A stretch of 64,000 nt of DNA from positions 4,976,501 to 5,040,500 of the forward strand of contig NZ_CP119421.1 in the NCBI RefSeq assembly GCF_030506305.1, read 5' to 3'. Positions 26,820 through 35,814 of the stretch are shown here, piece after piece. Every line of letters starts with the position of its first letter. Position 1 is the first letter of the stretch. The position numbers were made by a program, and so were the translations under genes. Source of the stretch: Porifericola rhodea. Its GTDB lineage: Bacteria; Bacteroidota; Bacteroidia; Cytophagales; Cyclobacteriaceae. Below the pieces are notes generated by a model. The model searched no databases and was not told the origin of the DNA. It saw only the letters and a list, made by a program, of their open reading frames with translations.

Positions 26820-26884
26820 TAAAAAGCTAGTAATATTCTTTATGTAATCATAGCTAAAAACTTATACATTCACAATAGATATAA

Positions 26885-27430
26885 CTATCGTGTAAGAACC
26901 ACAATACCAGCAGGCACCAATGTAAAAATTCCCCAGGTGATCCAGAACCACCTTCTTTCCTGCTTATTTCTGAAAATATAGCGAGTCCGGTACCTGATCT
27001 TCTTTTCCTGAGTTCCAGTTCCATCCAGATATTCATCATACTTCACCTTGAAGTCATTGAGAGACTCTTGGGTACGAATCAATTCTATTTGATTATTTAG
27101 TAGCTTCTTTTGTAGGAGATCCGCTTTTTGGTAAAGCTCGTCCAACTGAGCTATCTGAAACCTCAATTCAGCAAACAAGCTGTCATTCTGCTGCTGTAGG
27201 GCTGCAAATCTACTTTTGAATTTATCGTACTTATCCAGATCCTTTAATAGGAGATGATAAGTAGTTTTGTCAATCAGGATATCACTTTTCTTGATCTGCC
27301 CGGATAGGTTAGGAGTAATCGCTACTCTTTCAACGCTCAGGCTATCATTGCTTTGAGCGATAGCGTTTTGACAGGTCACTGCGCTCAAGATACTGCATAA
27401 TAACAGATAAGCTATCCATGGCCCGTTCAT
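26885..27430 (-). CDS. Exported/anchored coiled-coil protein, possible spanin partner
   Basis: 181 aa from the ATG at 27428-27430, chosen because a signal-like segment (MNGPWIAYLLLCSILSAVTC) starts there. A long heptad-rich helix covers about residues 55-135. A basic patch and a C-terminal hydrophobic span (WFWITWGIFTLVPAGIVVL) end the protein. It overlaps the upstream gene by 86 bp in another frame. Overlapping coiled-coil membrane genes recall phage Rz/Rz1, but there is no standard lipobox. Function not proven. Confidence 0.55.
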   Translation of the reverse strand: MNGPWIAYLLLCSILSAVTCQNAIAQSNDSLSVERVAITPNLSGQIKKSDILIDKTTYHLLLKDLDKYDKFKSRFAALQQQNDSLFAELRFQIAQLDELYQKADLLQKKLLNNQIELIRTQESLNDFKVKYDEYLDGTGTQEKKIRYRTRYIFRNKQERRWFWITWGIFTLVPAGIVVLTR

Positions 27431-27662
27431 AGCTTTGAATAAGATGCTTTTGATGATGCAAAAGAGAGTCCCGCTGAGTGATAGTCGTTTGTAGTTTACC
27501 ATTGACACTAATTAAAGATGTGATAAGTGAATCCTGCTCCTGCACATGCATTTCAATGCGCCTGATCTGTATCTGCTGTTCTTCCTGCTTTTTTAGCGCG
27601 AGTGTGATCGTAACCCACACGATTGCCATCACGATTATTCCTAAAATCAATCCCTTATTCAT
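27345..27662 (-). CDS. Small type-II membrane coiled-coil protein, i-spanin-like
   Basis: 105 aa. N-terminal membrane span (LILGIIVMAIVWVTITLAL) followed by a continuous coiled coil (about 25-95). This is the layout of inner-membrane spanins, which span the periplasm during phage lysis. Its 3' end overlaps the next gene by 86 bp and its ATG overlaps the upstream stop by 8 bp. No sequence match to a named spanin is claimed. Confidence 0.5.
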   Translation of the reverse strand: MNKGLILGIIVMAIVWVTITLALKKQEEQQIQIRRIEMHVQEQDSLITSLISVNGKLQTTITQRDSLLHHQKHLIQSYERAMDSLSVIMQYLERSDLSKRYRSKQ

Positions 27663-28005
27663 CCTTGTGCTGATTATTCCTGACTGAAAATCCTAAGTCA
27701 GCTATTAGCTGTCTCAATAGATGGGTGTCATTATTTCTCATGGCATTGTTGATATCTTTTAGCCTTTCGTCCACCTGCTTGGCATATTGCTGGACAGAGA
27801 CTTCTACTTTGACCTGGTCTTTGTAGCAATCCTGTATTGCCTGGTTTTTGGTTTCCAGCTTTTGCATGTACCACCAAATCAAGCCCCCAAGCACCATCAA
27901 TAAAAAGCAAAGGAAAAACACCAGAAAGCCCTGCTCTTTGCTGGTTTCCATTAGCACATTAGCGGCCGTCGCTACAGGAGCTTCTATTACCTGAAGTATG
28001 ATCAT
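27655..28005 (-). CDS. Small single-span membrane protein of phage-like module
   Basis: 116 aa. One strong span (GFLVFFLCFLLMVLGGLIWWY, about 26-46) then a charged helical C-terminus. Overlaps the gene above by 4 bp and the one below by 8 bp, so it is part of a tightly packed operon. Family not recognised. Confidence 0.6.
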   Translation of the reverse strand: MIILQVIEAPVATAANVLMETSKEQGFLVFFLCFLLMVLGGLIWWYMQKLETKNQAIQDCYKDQVKVEVSVQQYAKQVDERLKDINNAMRNNDTHLLRQLIADLGFSVRNNQHKDE

Positions 28006-28697
28006 AATTGAATCGCTTCACTTTCTAAATCCTGTAGTCTTACTGATACTTGAGCAAATCGCTCAGTACCTGCACTATCTCGTACATAGATGGTGTAATC
28101 TCTGGCAGAAAGGTTCTCAAATACATTATTTTGCTGATAGCTATTATTGTCCAGTTTGTACTCATAAGGCCCCACTCCATTGATAACTGTCACTGTAATA
28201 GTACCATCCCTGTTAGCAATCAACTGCTGTTGGCCTTCTACTTCCTGAGTGGTTTGAGTTTCATCAGTAATTTCGGTGCTGAACTGTACCGGTTGCACAA
28301 ATTCCCCTACCCTATTGAAAGGCCTGTAACCTTGATGAGGATCTGCTTTGTTACCTGCTAGTTCAGGTAACCTTGCACATAACCCATTCAGGCTTTGAAA
28401 GGCAGCAAAATAGCCATAGCTAACAGTTGAGGGAAGAAATGTATGATAAAAGGTAGCAACATTAGGCTCATCGTAAGCGTCAGCATAGCTCTTTAGCACT
28501 TCTCCATTACTGGGCCTGGTGAGAGCATAAGAATAGCTGACCTTGATTTTTTTATTGAAGGGTATGGGGTAACCTTTAATCTTGTAACGGTTAAGCAATC
28601 CATCAGCATCCAGATACTCAATGCGCCAATCCGTTTCATCATCCACAAAGTCTGCATATACATGGACATCCAGTTCATTAATCTTATAAGTAATCAT
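28002..28697 (-). CDS. SprB-repeat-like protein of phage-like module
   Basis: 231 aa, no signal peptide. The C-terminal third (about 165-225: TVTVINGVGPYEYKLDN, VFENLSARDYTIYVRDS) matches the layout of SprB-type beta repeats seen in Bacteroidota adhesins. The N-terminal two thirds are unrecognised. Next to the LamG protein, a role in surface binding or as a virion component is likely but inferred. Confidence 0.55.
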   Translation of the reverse strand: MITYKINELDVHVYADFVDDETDWRIEYLDADGLLNRYKIKGYPIPFNKKIKVSYSYALTRPSNGEVLKSYADAYDEPNVATFYHTFLPSTVSYGYFAAFQSLNGLCARLPELAGNKADPHQGYRPFNRVGEFVQPVQFSTEITDETQTTQEVEGQQQLIANRDGTITVTVINGVGPYEYKLDNNSYQQNNVFENLSARDYTIYVRDSAGTERFAQVSVRLQDLESEAIQL

Positions 28698-28733
28698 AGC
28701 TTCTTATCTTAATTTTAAAGTAAATTTTCTCTA

Positions 28734-31700
28734 TCAAGGAGTCTTAGTCCATTGCAAGCTGCTTTCCTCCATATAAGCGCGTTCGCCACTGATCAAATCC
28801 ATAGGCACACCTGATTTCTGCATACAGGGAGCATGCAGACTGAGTTTGTCTGCCAAGTGTAAAGGCGGATTGATAGCATTGTGGCCTAATGCTCTGAGTT
28901 CATCAATCTCTGCGGTTGTCAGCACATGAGCGTTGTATACCTGGAGATTGCGCACAAAAGCGGGTGCGGGATTTTCATTGCTATCAGCACTACCAAAAAA
29001 GCCAATAGAATTAATAACCCCAGCTAAAAATACATTGTCAGAGCTGGCTACCTGATACCCATGCCTATTAAATTTGCCTTGCACGTTTTGGTCAAAAGTC
29101 AATGCTACATGCGTCCAATTACCGATTCTTGCGTCCGGTATGCTAAGGCTTGTCCTTTCTGCATTGCTATTGCCACTACTGGTATGTGCCCAGGCAAAAT
29201 AAAGTGGCCTGCCTGGGTTTAGGTATTTGACTGTGATATAGCCTCCTCCTGACAATTGAGCACAGAAGAGGTTATTGGCACCTATACTACCGTTGTAGCC
29301 TGTTGCATAGTACCAAAATGATACTGAGAATTTGGTCTCATTTACATCGGTATTCCAGCTAATTCTGGCTGTCCTGTTATTGAAGATAGTAGGATTAGGA
29401 CAATAGTTCGTGTCCAGTTCACCCGCTTGAAAACTGTCTATCGGGATGATAGGAGATTCATCGGAAGAAGTATAGTTTTCCAGCGTAGCATTACCTCCGC
29501 TGGTGCCCTGGTTTTGAGTGAATCCTGCAATAACTTTTACCGATGAAATGGTGAATGTATTGCCTTTCCCAATTGGCCTTAACCACAATTTGGGCACATA
29601 AGCATTGCTGCGTTTTGGCCTCAAATGAAACACATGCGTACCTACTGTATTAAACCTGCCTACATCTCCCTGATCTCCAATTTCTACTTCGCATTTGTTG
29701 CCTCCTGTCCAACTATTACATACGATCTCAACTCTGATGCTTTGCCCAAAAACACCAATGCCAGGATGAGTTAGGTTTATGAGTGGTATAGATAATTCTG
29801 CATAATCCTGAACTCCGGTATAAACAGCTTGTCCGGTGTTGGTATCAACCGCAAATTCCTGACTTTGCTTTGTCCAGTTGTGGCCTTCCTGGAAGTTTTC
29901 AGAAGCCTCATCAATGTAAACTCTAGTCATTTCTCCATACAAAACCGTATGTACCTGCTTCATGCCCTGAAAGAGCCCATTGTTATAGGCTTCCAGGACT
30001 TCCTTATCGTGCTTGGTAAACACACCTCTGTTGGCATAAAAGGCTACCAAACGGCAATCCAACTGCGTATTAGCAGGAAAGGTATTATTACTACTTGCCC
30101 AGGCGGTAAAAAGGTATTGACGACTCATGTATTTTGGGAAGAAGTCGTTATAAATAGAATTGTAGTTGTGCGTCACTACATTATTGCCCACATATCGGCC
30201 CTGATGATAAAATTTAAAGCTATTGGCATTACCCACATTACCGCACCTAATCCCGAAATGATTCCATCCTTTTTGAATACTGATCACATCACTTTGCATA
30301 CGAATGACACCAGGACCGTACAAATTTTCAAACTTAAGCCGCTTGCCATTCTGAATATAAAAGTGCGTCTGGCTGCTGTTATGCTGAGAGGTAAACAGAT
30401 ATCGCTCTGCTCCACTGGGCACACGATCCAGGTACAGGAAGAAGTGTATTTCTCCCCCTTTGGATTCAGTTAAAGAACCATCCAGCTGTATTCTTTGTGC
30501 TTTGTTTACAGCTTGTATTTGTAGCGCTGTAGACAAAGGAGGAAGCAGCGATTTTTTAACGGTTAAGGGTACATCAGCTATACCATCATCATTTGAATCT
30601 ACATAAGGCTGATATGGGTTTTTAGTATAAAAATCTTTCCAGGCAGTTTGCACTGCACCTGTGTGCTGCTCTAAAGTGTAGTTTCGCAGTTGGGCATGGT
30701 AAGGGTCAAGATATCCGACGGGTGTAGTACTTTTCCTCCATTCTAAAATTTCAATGTCACAGTCCGTGCCTAATTGCCAAACCACATCAAGTTTTCTTTG
30801 TGCAGTACCCTCATTTTGAATGTTTGCTTCAAAATCAGTAGTAGTCTTCACCACGGGCAAACTGATATACACACCACCATTTGCAGAACTGAATTGTTGC
30901 ACTTGCAAACGGGCATCTGCCCTCTGTTGCGAATGTATTCTCAGCCTAATTCTAACATATTCACCTTTCCCCACATATACAGAACTATCACCATTATATA
31001 CTGCATTGGAAGCATTAGGGCTAGCCGGGTCATGCGTAAGGCGATCCCCCTCCGTATAGCTGGAAGCCACTGCACCATTAACCAAAAATCTTTTGTTGGC
31101 ATGATAGTTTGCTGATTTTACAACACCTATATCTTTAGCATAATTGTACTGATCTGTCACATCTACCAATACATCGCCTTCAGCATGTGTGCATGGATAA
31201 TGGGCAACTACTGCACTATGTAGCGAAGAGGGAAGCAGACCACCAAACGCATGGATGTGTCGTATTTCGTGAGGAGTAGCTGTGCGGTTGCAAATAAGAA
31301 GGTGAGATATGTAGCCTGACCATCTGTTCCTGGCACTGGTATCTTCTGATATAATCAGTTCATGGGCAGGAATAGTAGAAAAGCCTGTATTGGTTTTGTA
31401 AGACTGGGTAGGTATAACAGCACCATTTATATAATACTGGCCTGTTTTTGTATTCCCATCATAGCAAAAAACCAAGTGAACAAGTTTATGAATATACTGG
31501 CTAAAAGGAATATAAAACTGATAAACGCCTGTCAGACATACCATTTGTATATACCATCTGCCACCTGATGTAGTGCTATAGGAAAACTCTATTCCTTGAT
31601 TTAAACCTAATGTATCAGAGGTGAAAAGCAGATTATGGTTTGCATCTGAATTAAGTTGACAAAAGACAGATATGGTAAAGCTTTTATCTTTTTGAAGGGC

Positions 31701-31835
31701 TAAAGAAACATTAGGATTCACACCCGCACTGGCAAACTGCGTTTCCCTGCCGGAACCTATCCCATTGAAGGACACCATAGAATCCGCATTTACCCTATCT
31801 TGCCGGGCTTGTTTGCTCTTTGAGACTACCAACAT
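28734..31835 (-). CDS. 1033-aa protein with three LamG-like domains
   Basis: Three concanavalin/LamG-like units are visible at about residues 48-200 (KSFTISVFCQL ... HLVFCYDGN), 450-610 (EIHFFLYLD ... GWNHFGIRCGN) and 830-990 (KFSVSFWYYATG ... NWTHVALTFDQ). Linkers contain other beta-rich segments. No signal peptide or sorting domain, so it would leave the cell by lysis or as part of a particle. Size, repeats and position fit a receptor-binding or fibre protein. Sugar-binding is inferred from the fold. Confidence 0.7.
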   Translation of the reverse strand: MLVVSKSKQARQDRVNADSMVSFNGIGSGRETQFASAGVNPNVSLALQKDKSFTISVFCQLNSDANHNLLFTSDTLGLNQGIEFSYSTTSGGRWYIQMVCLTGVYQFYIPFSQYIHKLVHLVFCYDGNTKTGQYYINGAVIPTQSYKTNTGFSTIPAHELIISEDTSARNRWSGYISHLLICNRTATPHEIRHIHAFGGLLPSSLHSAVVAHYPCTHAEGDVLVDVTDQYNYAKDIGVVKSANYHANKRFLVNGAVASSYTEGDRLTHDPASPNASNAVYNGDSSVYVGKGEYVRIRLRIHSQQRADARLQVQQFSSANGGVYISLPVVKTTTDFEANIQNEGTAQRKLDVVWQLGTDCDIEILEWRKSTTPVGYLDPYHAQLRNYTLEQHTGAVQTAWKDFYTKNPYQPYVDSNDDGIADVPLTVKKSLLPPLSTALQIQAVNKAQRIQLDGSLTESKGGEIHFFLYLDRVPSGAERYLFTSQHNSSQTHFYIQNGKRLKFENLYGPGVIRMQSDVISIQKGWNHFGIRCGNVGNANSFKFYHQGRYVGNNVVTHNYNSIYNDFFPKYMSRQYLFTAWASSNNTFPANTQLDCRLVAFYANRGVFTKHDKEVLEAYNNGLFQGMKQVHTVLYGEMTRVYIDEASENFQEGHNWTKQSQEFAVDTNTGQAVYTGVQDYAELSIPLINLTHPGIGVFGQSIRVEIVCNSWTGGNKCEVEIGDQGDVGRFNTVGTHVFHLRPKRSNAYVPKLWLRPIGKGNTFTISSVKVIAGFTQNQGTSGGNATLENYTSSDESPIIPIDSFQAGELDTNYCPNPTIFNNRTARISWNTDVNETKFSVSFWYYATGYNGSIGANNLFCAQLSGGGYITVKYLNPGRPLYFAWAHTSSGNSNAERTSLSIPDARIGNWTHVALTFDQNVQGKFNRHGYQVASSDNVFLAGVINSIGFFGSADSNENPAPAFVRNLQVYNAHVLTTAEIDELRALGHNAINPPLHLADKLSLHAPCMQKSGVPMDLISGERAYMEESSLQWTKTP

Positions 31836-31837
31836 GA

Positions 31838-32533
31838 TTACACCCTCGTTTTTTCGTACTGCATCAATACAACCGCTTCACCAGTCTCTCCGGACTGATA
31901 GCTGACAATGATCTCCAACAGCCAAAGCGTATCATCGGCTACTACATGGGTATTGATCCAGCTTTGTAAAGCATTGATATCTGCCAATACTGTAGAACTG
32001 CCCCCATTCAGTCGGGCCTGAAAAGAATAGCTTGCCAGATTCACAGGGAGATTGATTTGAATGTTTTCAATCAGCCCTTTGAACATTAAGGGAGGGCTTA
32101 CGGTGTCCAGGTCTGAATCAAACAATACCAGCAAATCAGAGCCCCCACCTCCGGAAATTGGTACCCATTCTCCATTGTCATTGTCCCACTTGTAAAAAGC
32201 ATCTTCATCTTCTACGGTAGCAATACTTCCCGGAGCGGGATTGGGATGAGCTGTTTGTAAGGCAAGTAAAGAAAGATGATCGCCTAAGTCTCTTCCCGGA
32301 TTAGCAGCGATCCAGTAGTTGCTATGGGTGGGAGCTATTCCCGGATTATAGCCAGCAAGCACCTGATTACGCTGATAGAACTTACCCTGAAAGATGGCTA
32401 TAGCTCCACATGGGTAGTCCACAGTAGCTTGATAGGCGAACTCTACATAATGAGAATCCAGCACAAAGAAGTGGTTACCGCTCTGCCAGTTCTTGGGCTT
32501 GAGTTTGCTTAAGACTTCAGTAAATAGGCTCAT
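31838..32533 (-). CDS. Carbohydrate-binding-like structural protein
   Basis: 231 aa. Residues about 35-75 (AIAIFQGKFYQRNQVLAG, APTHSNYW) resemble the small aromatic chitin-binding fold often found in phage fibres. A YKWDNDNGEWVPISGGGG segment (about 113-130) is also fibre-like. Two bp upstream of the LamG gene and coupled by 4 bp to the ATPase gene. Probably a fibre or baseplate-like component. Confidence 0.5.
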   Translation of the reverse strand: MSLFTEVLSKLKPKNWQSGNHFFVLDSHYVEFAYQATVDYPCGAIAIFQGKFYQRNQVLAGYNPGIAPTHSNYWIAANPGRDLGDHLSLLALQTAHPNPAPGSIATVEDEDAFYKWDNDNGEWVPISGGGGSDLLVLFDSDLDTVSPPLMFKGLIENIQINLPVNLASYSFQARLNGGSSTVLADINALQSWINTHVVADDTLWLLEIIVSYQSGETGEAVVLMQYEKTRV

Positions 32534-33267
32534 GCTTGTTCTTCAGTGGGTTTGTTATCCTGCTTGACGATTTTCTTAGTGGCTATGGAATAAGGAATGA
32601 AGGTCTCTCCATAACGGTTTTTAGTGGCCTGCACATAATTGTGCTCAAAGCCAGCGTCTGATTTGACAGCTTCCAGATTAATGCCTGCATCATACAAAGG
32701 CGCGGTACCTCCCCGGATCGTGCCTTGCGTAGTCCTTTGGAAAATCACTACCCAGATGGTATCAGGAAAGTCTTTTCTCAGCTTATCAAATTCACTGGAA
32801 TCTGCATCCAGTTTGTTCCAGGAGTCAATGATCACCACATCAAAGTTTTTGGCGTATTTTCGGATCGTTTGAATTCCCTCGCTGGCTTCTCCGGTCAGCT
32901 GTACCTTGGATCTGTTGGGTTTAGTGATGTAGCTATTGATCATTTTGCGCACGACATCCGACTTATCCCCCATTTCTAAGGAAAATACCCCTACATTAAA
33001 TCCTGAGCCTGCAAAGGCATTAGCCAGCTGATAGGTAAATCTGGTCTTTCCTGCTCCCTGATCTCCTTCTATGGTGATGGCCAGCATATACTTTTCAAGA
33101 TCGCCTAAAAGTTTGCCGATATCTCCGTTACCACGGTGGCCCTTTAGCTTAAAGGTGTTCTCAGCTTTTTTGAGTTGGTCCACAGATTGAAAGCCTGGTA
33201 AAACAGCAGCTTTGCTTTTGGTGGTTGTAGCAACCTTCTTAGCAAGCACAGGAGCTTGAGTGAGCAT
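32530..33267 (-). CDS. RecA-superfamily ATPase
   Basis: 245 aa. Walker A GDQGAGKT (about 68-75), then GFNVGVFSLEMGDKSD as in DnaB/RadA-like ATPases, and Walker B DVVIIDSW (about 145). Single domain after a 60-residue basic leader. It could be a replication or recombination ATPase, or a packaging-like motor. The SLEM motif points to the RecA/DnaB side rather than FtsK/HerA. Confidence 0.75.
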   Translation of the reverse strand: MLTQAPVLAKKVATTTKSKAAVLPGFQSVDQLKKAENTFKLKGHRGNGDIGKLLGDLEKYMLAITIEGDQGAGKTRFTYQLANAFAGSGFNVGVFSLEMGDKSDVVRKMINSYITKPNRSKVQLTGEASEGIQTIRKYAKNFDVVIIDSWNKLDADSSEFDKLRKDFPDTIWVVIFQRTTQGTIRGGTAPLYDAGINLEAVKSDAGFEHNYVQATKNRYGETFIPYSIATKKIVKQDNKPTEEQA

Positions 33268-33302
33268 TTTCTTTCTGGGCTTAGTTTTTACTGATCCGGT
33301 AC

Positions 33303-34313
33303 TTACTTTTTTTTTACAGCGCTGGCTTTCCTTGCTTTAGGCTGAGCAGGTTTTGTTGGAAGGATGTTATATTTTTTGAGTACATCCTGCAATCCAGCTA
33401 ATTCAGTTTGCGTGGCATCCAGCACGGTATGGTTGCTGGTATGATTCTTCAGCTTTTTAGTGATGCTGTTGATGACTGGATAGTAATCATCTTCTTTTTT
33501 GATCTTACCCTGCTTGATCGCTTTCTCAATGGCATCCAGTAAACGCTTCATGGAAGCAATTTTATCAGTGTTGATCAAGCCAATGTAGCGATGGACCAGT
33601 CTCACCGAATCTCTTACCCTTTCATCATCCGACAGGTCCACTGCTTTTTTGAGAAGGCTTGCAGGAAGGTTAAACTTCTCCTGAGATTTGCTCATGCCGT
33701 TGTGGAAGTTGACCAGCATTCGCTGCATATCCATGATAAAATCAGCATGAGGGCTGTTTTTGCGAATCTCTTTTTTTAGAATAGCTCGCTGCAAAGCTTT
33801 TACAAAAGCAGCAATCTGAGTCTTGGTAGCTACTTTCTCATGCAGGGATTTGGCACGTTTAGCAAAACGGACTTCTGCACTGATTTTATTGACTGGCTTT
33901 GCATTTTCTTTTCTAGCAGTCTTTCGCTGTGTAGTGGTTGCCTTTTTTGTTGGTGAGGACTTTCTCTTTTGGGAAGACTTTTTTGGGGTAGATTTCCTGG
34001 GGGTTGACTTCTTTTTGGCTGTATTGCTTCTTTTATTTGCAGCAGAGCTAGTTTTTTTAGCGGTACTGCTGCTTTTGCTGGCAGTAGATTTTTTCTCTTT
34101 ACCGCTGTTCTGCCTGGGCTTATCCTTAGCTTTTCCAACCCAATCAGAAACATTTTCCAGATATAAATCTATGGCCTCTTTAACCTCTGGCACTTCCTCA
34201 TAAAACTGTACTGATTCTTCATAGAAGCTGTGGGCTTCCTTCAACTCAGAGGGCATTTCCTTCACTAAATCAGAGGTAATAATGCTGTTATGATTGCTTT
34301 TTGTTATTTTCAT
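33303..34313 (-). CDS. Lysine-rich histone-H1-like protein
   Basis: 336 aa. Residues about 60-145 are a low-complexity Lys/Ser/Thr/Ala tract (KKSTPRKSTPKKSSQKRK and similar), like bacterial histone-H1 homologues. The C-terminal 190 residues form an unrecognised helical domain. It may condense DNA of the element or act with the RecA-like ATPase, whose gene begins 35 bp downstream. Confidence 0.6.
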   Translation of the reverse strand: MKITKSNHNSIITSDLVKEMPSELKEAHSFYEESVQFYEEVPEVKEAIDLYLENVSDWVGKAKDKPRQNSGKEKKSTASKSSSTAKKTSSAANKRSNTAKKKSTPRKSTPKKSSQKRKSSPTKKATTTQRKTARKENAKPVNKISAEVRFAKRAKSLHEKVATKTQIAAFVKALQRAILKKEIRKNSPHADFIMDMQRMLVNFHNGMSKSQEKFNLPASLLKKAVDLSDDERVRDSVRLVHRYIGLINTDKIASMKRLLDAIEKAIKQGKIKKEDDYYPVINSITKKLKNHTSNHTVLDATQTELAGLQDVLKKYNILPTKPAQPKARKASAVKKK

Positions 34314-34680
34314 GAATAGCTAATTCTTCCCATTTGCTTTGAAAGTGCTATTCTACATTAAAGCCCAGATATAGAATTGAATTGAGCGATTATCTCTGTG
34401 TTTAGCTGATTTTAATATTGGAGCAGGTTTAAAGTAGGTAGGTTATCTTTCGTGCTAAAAATGTTCATAATAAAAGTTGCACTTTAAAAAAAAGAGGCTG
34501 AGGATATTTTTTTTAGTTTATTTTGAAGTTTCTTAAAGTATAACCAAAGCAATGATTCCTCAGTGAATTAAATGGTTATTCAGCCAAGTAAATGGGTATT
34601 TACTATTATATCTATTTATATATCAAGACTTAATTTTGAAATAGTTATTTCTATTAATCTAAAAATATTTATTTATAGGA
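34314..34680. other. AT-rich divergent intergenic region
   Basis: 367 bp between the leftward phage-like operon and the rightward RES gene. Very AT-rich and should hold both promoters. I see no exact TAnnTTTG box, no ORF and no clear repeat. Confidence 0.4.
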
Positions 34681-35802
34681 ATGAATCTTTCTAAACTATT
34701 AAATGACCCAATTTTTCACCTACCCATTTCCTATTCTGGGGATTTTGTTTCAAATGTAGAAGAAGTATTAGAAAAATATTTAGCTAAACTAAAGTCACTA
34801 AATCTAACTGATGAAGAGGATAAAAAATCCTTTACTCAACCTTTAGATAAAATTATAGAAAGACAGGAGTATTTTATCAAAGGACTAATACGTACGATTG
34901 AAATTTATTTAGAAGGCCATCCTTATGATGCATATTCTTGTTTCAAGAATACTTTAATCTATAAGGATAGCGAACATCCTGGTACTAAATGGCTAATAGC
35001 CTTTAGTAACAAATACTTTTTTAGGACTAGATGGGTAAAAGGAATTAGTTCATTCGGAGAAATGTTTCATATACCTTTTGAACAAAGGGGGATTGTTAGA
35101 AATCAAAGGTATAGTATATCAGGAGTGCCTTCCCTTTATTTAAGTACCAATTTGTATACTTGTTGGAAAGAACTTCAATGTCCGCCTTTGGATGAATTGT
35201 ATTTTATTCGATTGAATGCAATTAAAAATCTCAATTTCTTTAACTTAACTTGGACCCCTAATCCCAATCCAGAAATATATCAAACACGACAATTTTACTA
35301 CCGCCAACTATATGATAGTTTAATGAGATGGCCATTAATTGCCTTATGTTCGATAAGGGTTAAAAACATTCATGATTTTTTTAAGCCTGAGTACATTCTT
35401 CCTCAAATATTATTTCAATAGATTAGAAATAATAGAAATTTTGATGGCATTGTATATGATTCAACACATGTTAATAAATACGAAACTCCTCAAAAGGGCA
35501 GCTTCTATAATCTTGTCCTTCATGTGAAAGATAAAAAAAAATCAGGTTATTGTTCTCATCTTTGCAATTCATTTCAATCATCTCCTGCAATGCCTATTTC
35601 AAATATTCTTAAGATTGAAAATTACTTCAGAAACAAATACCTTAAAGCCTATAGAGACTTTGGAGATGGCATTCAAAATTATAAAAATATAATCGTTGAA
35701 AATGAAGAAGGAAAATATGTTCCTTATTCTGAAACCCTATTAAGCAAGATTGAAAGATATTCCTACAATTTCGATAAAAGAGATTTAGACTTTCTTTTAT
35801 AG
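34681..35802 (+). pseudogene. RES-domain gene with in-frame amber codon
   Basis: One reading frame of 374 codons broken only by TAG at 35419-35421. The N-terminal helical domain (YLEGHPYDAYSCFKNTL, about 79-95) resembles the N-terminal domain found with RES proteins. The RES core shows FRTRWVKG (about 117), YSISGVPSLYLSTNLYTCWKE, and after the stop IRNNRNFDGIVYDSTH. A Trp codon (TGG) probably mutated to TAG. RES proteins degrade NAD+. AT-rich; no antitoxin gene next to it. Confidence 0.7.
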
Positions 35803-35814
35803 CTCTACATCAAT

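Noticed and set aside
33830-34203. Open frames opposite the lysine-rich gene
   Set aside because: They are low-complexity mirrors of the Lys/Ser repeats and have no independent gene features.
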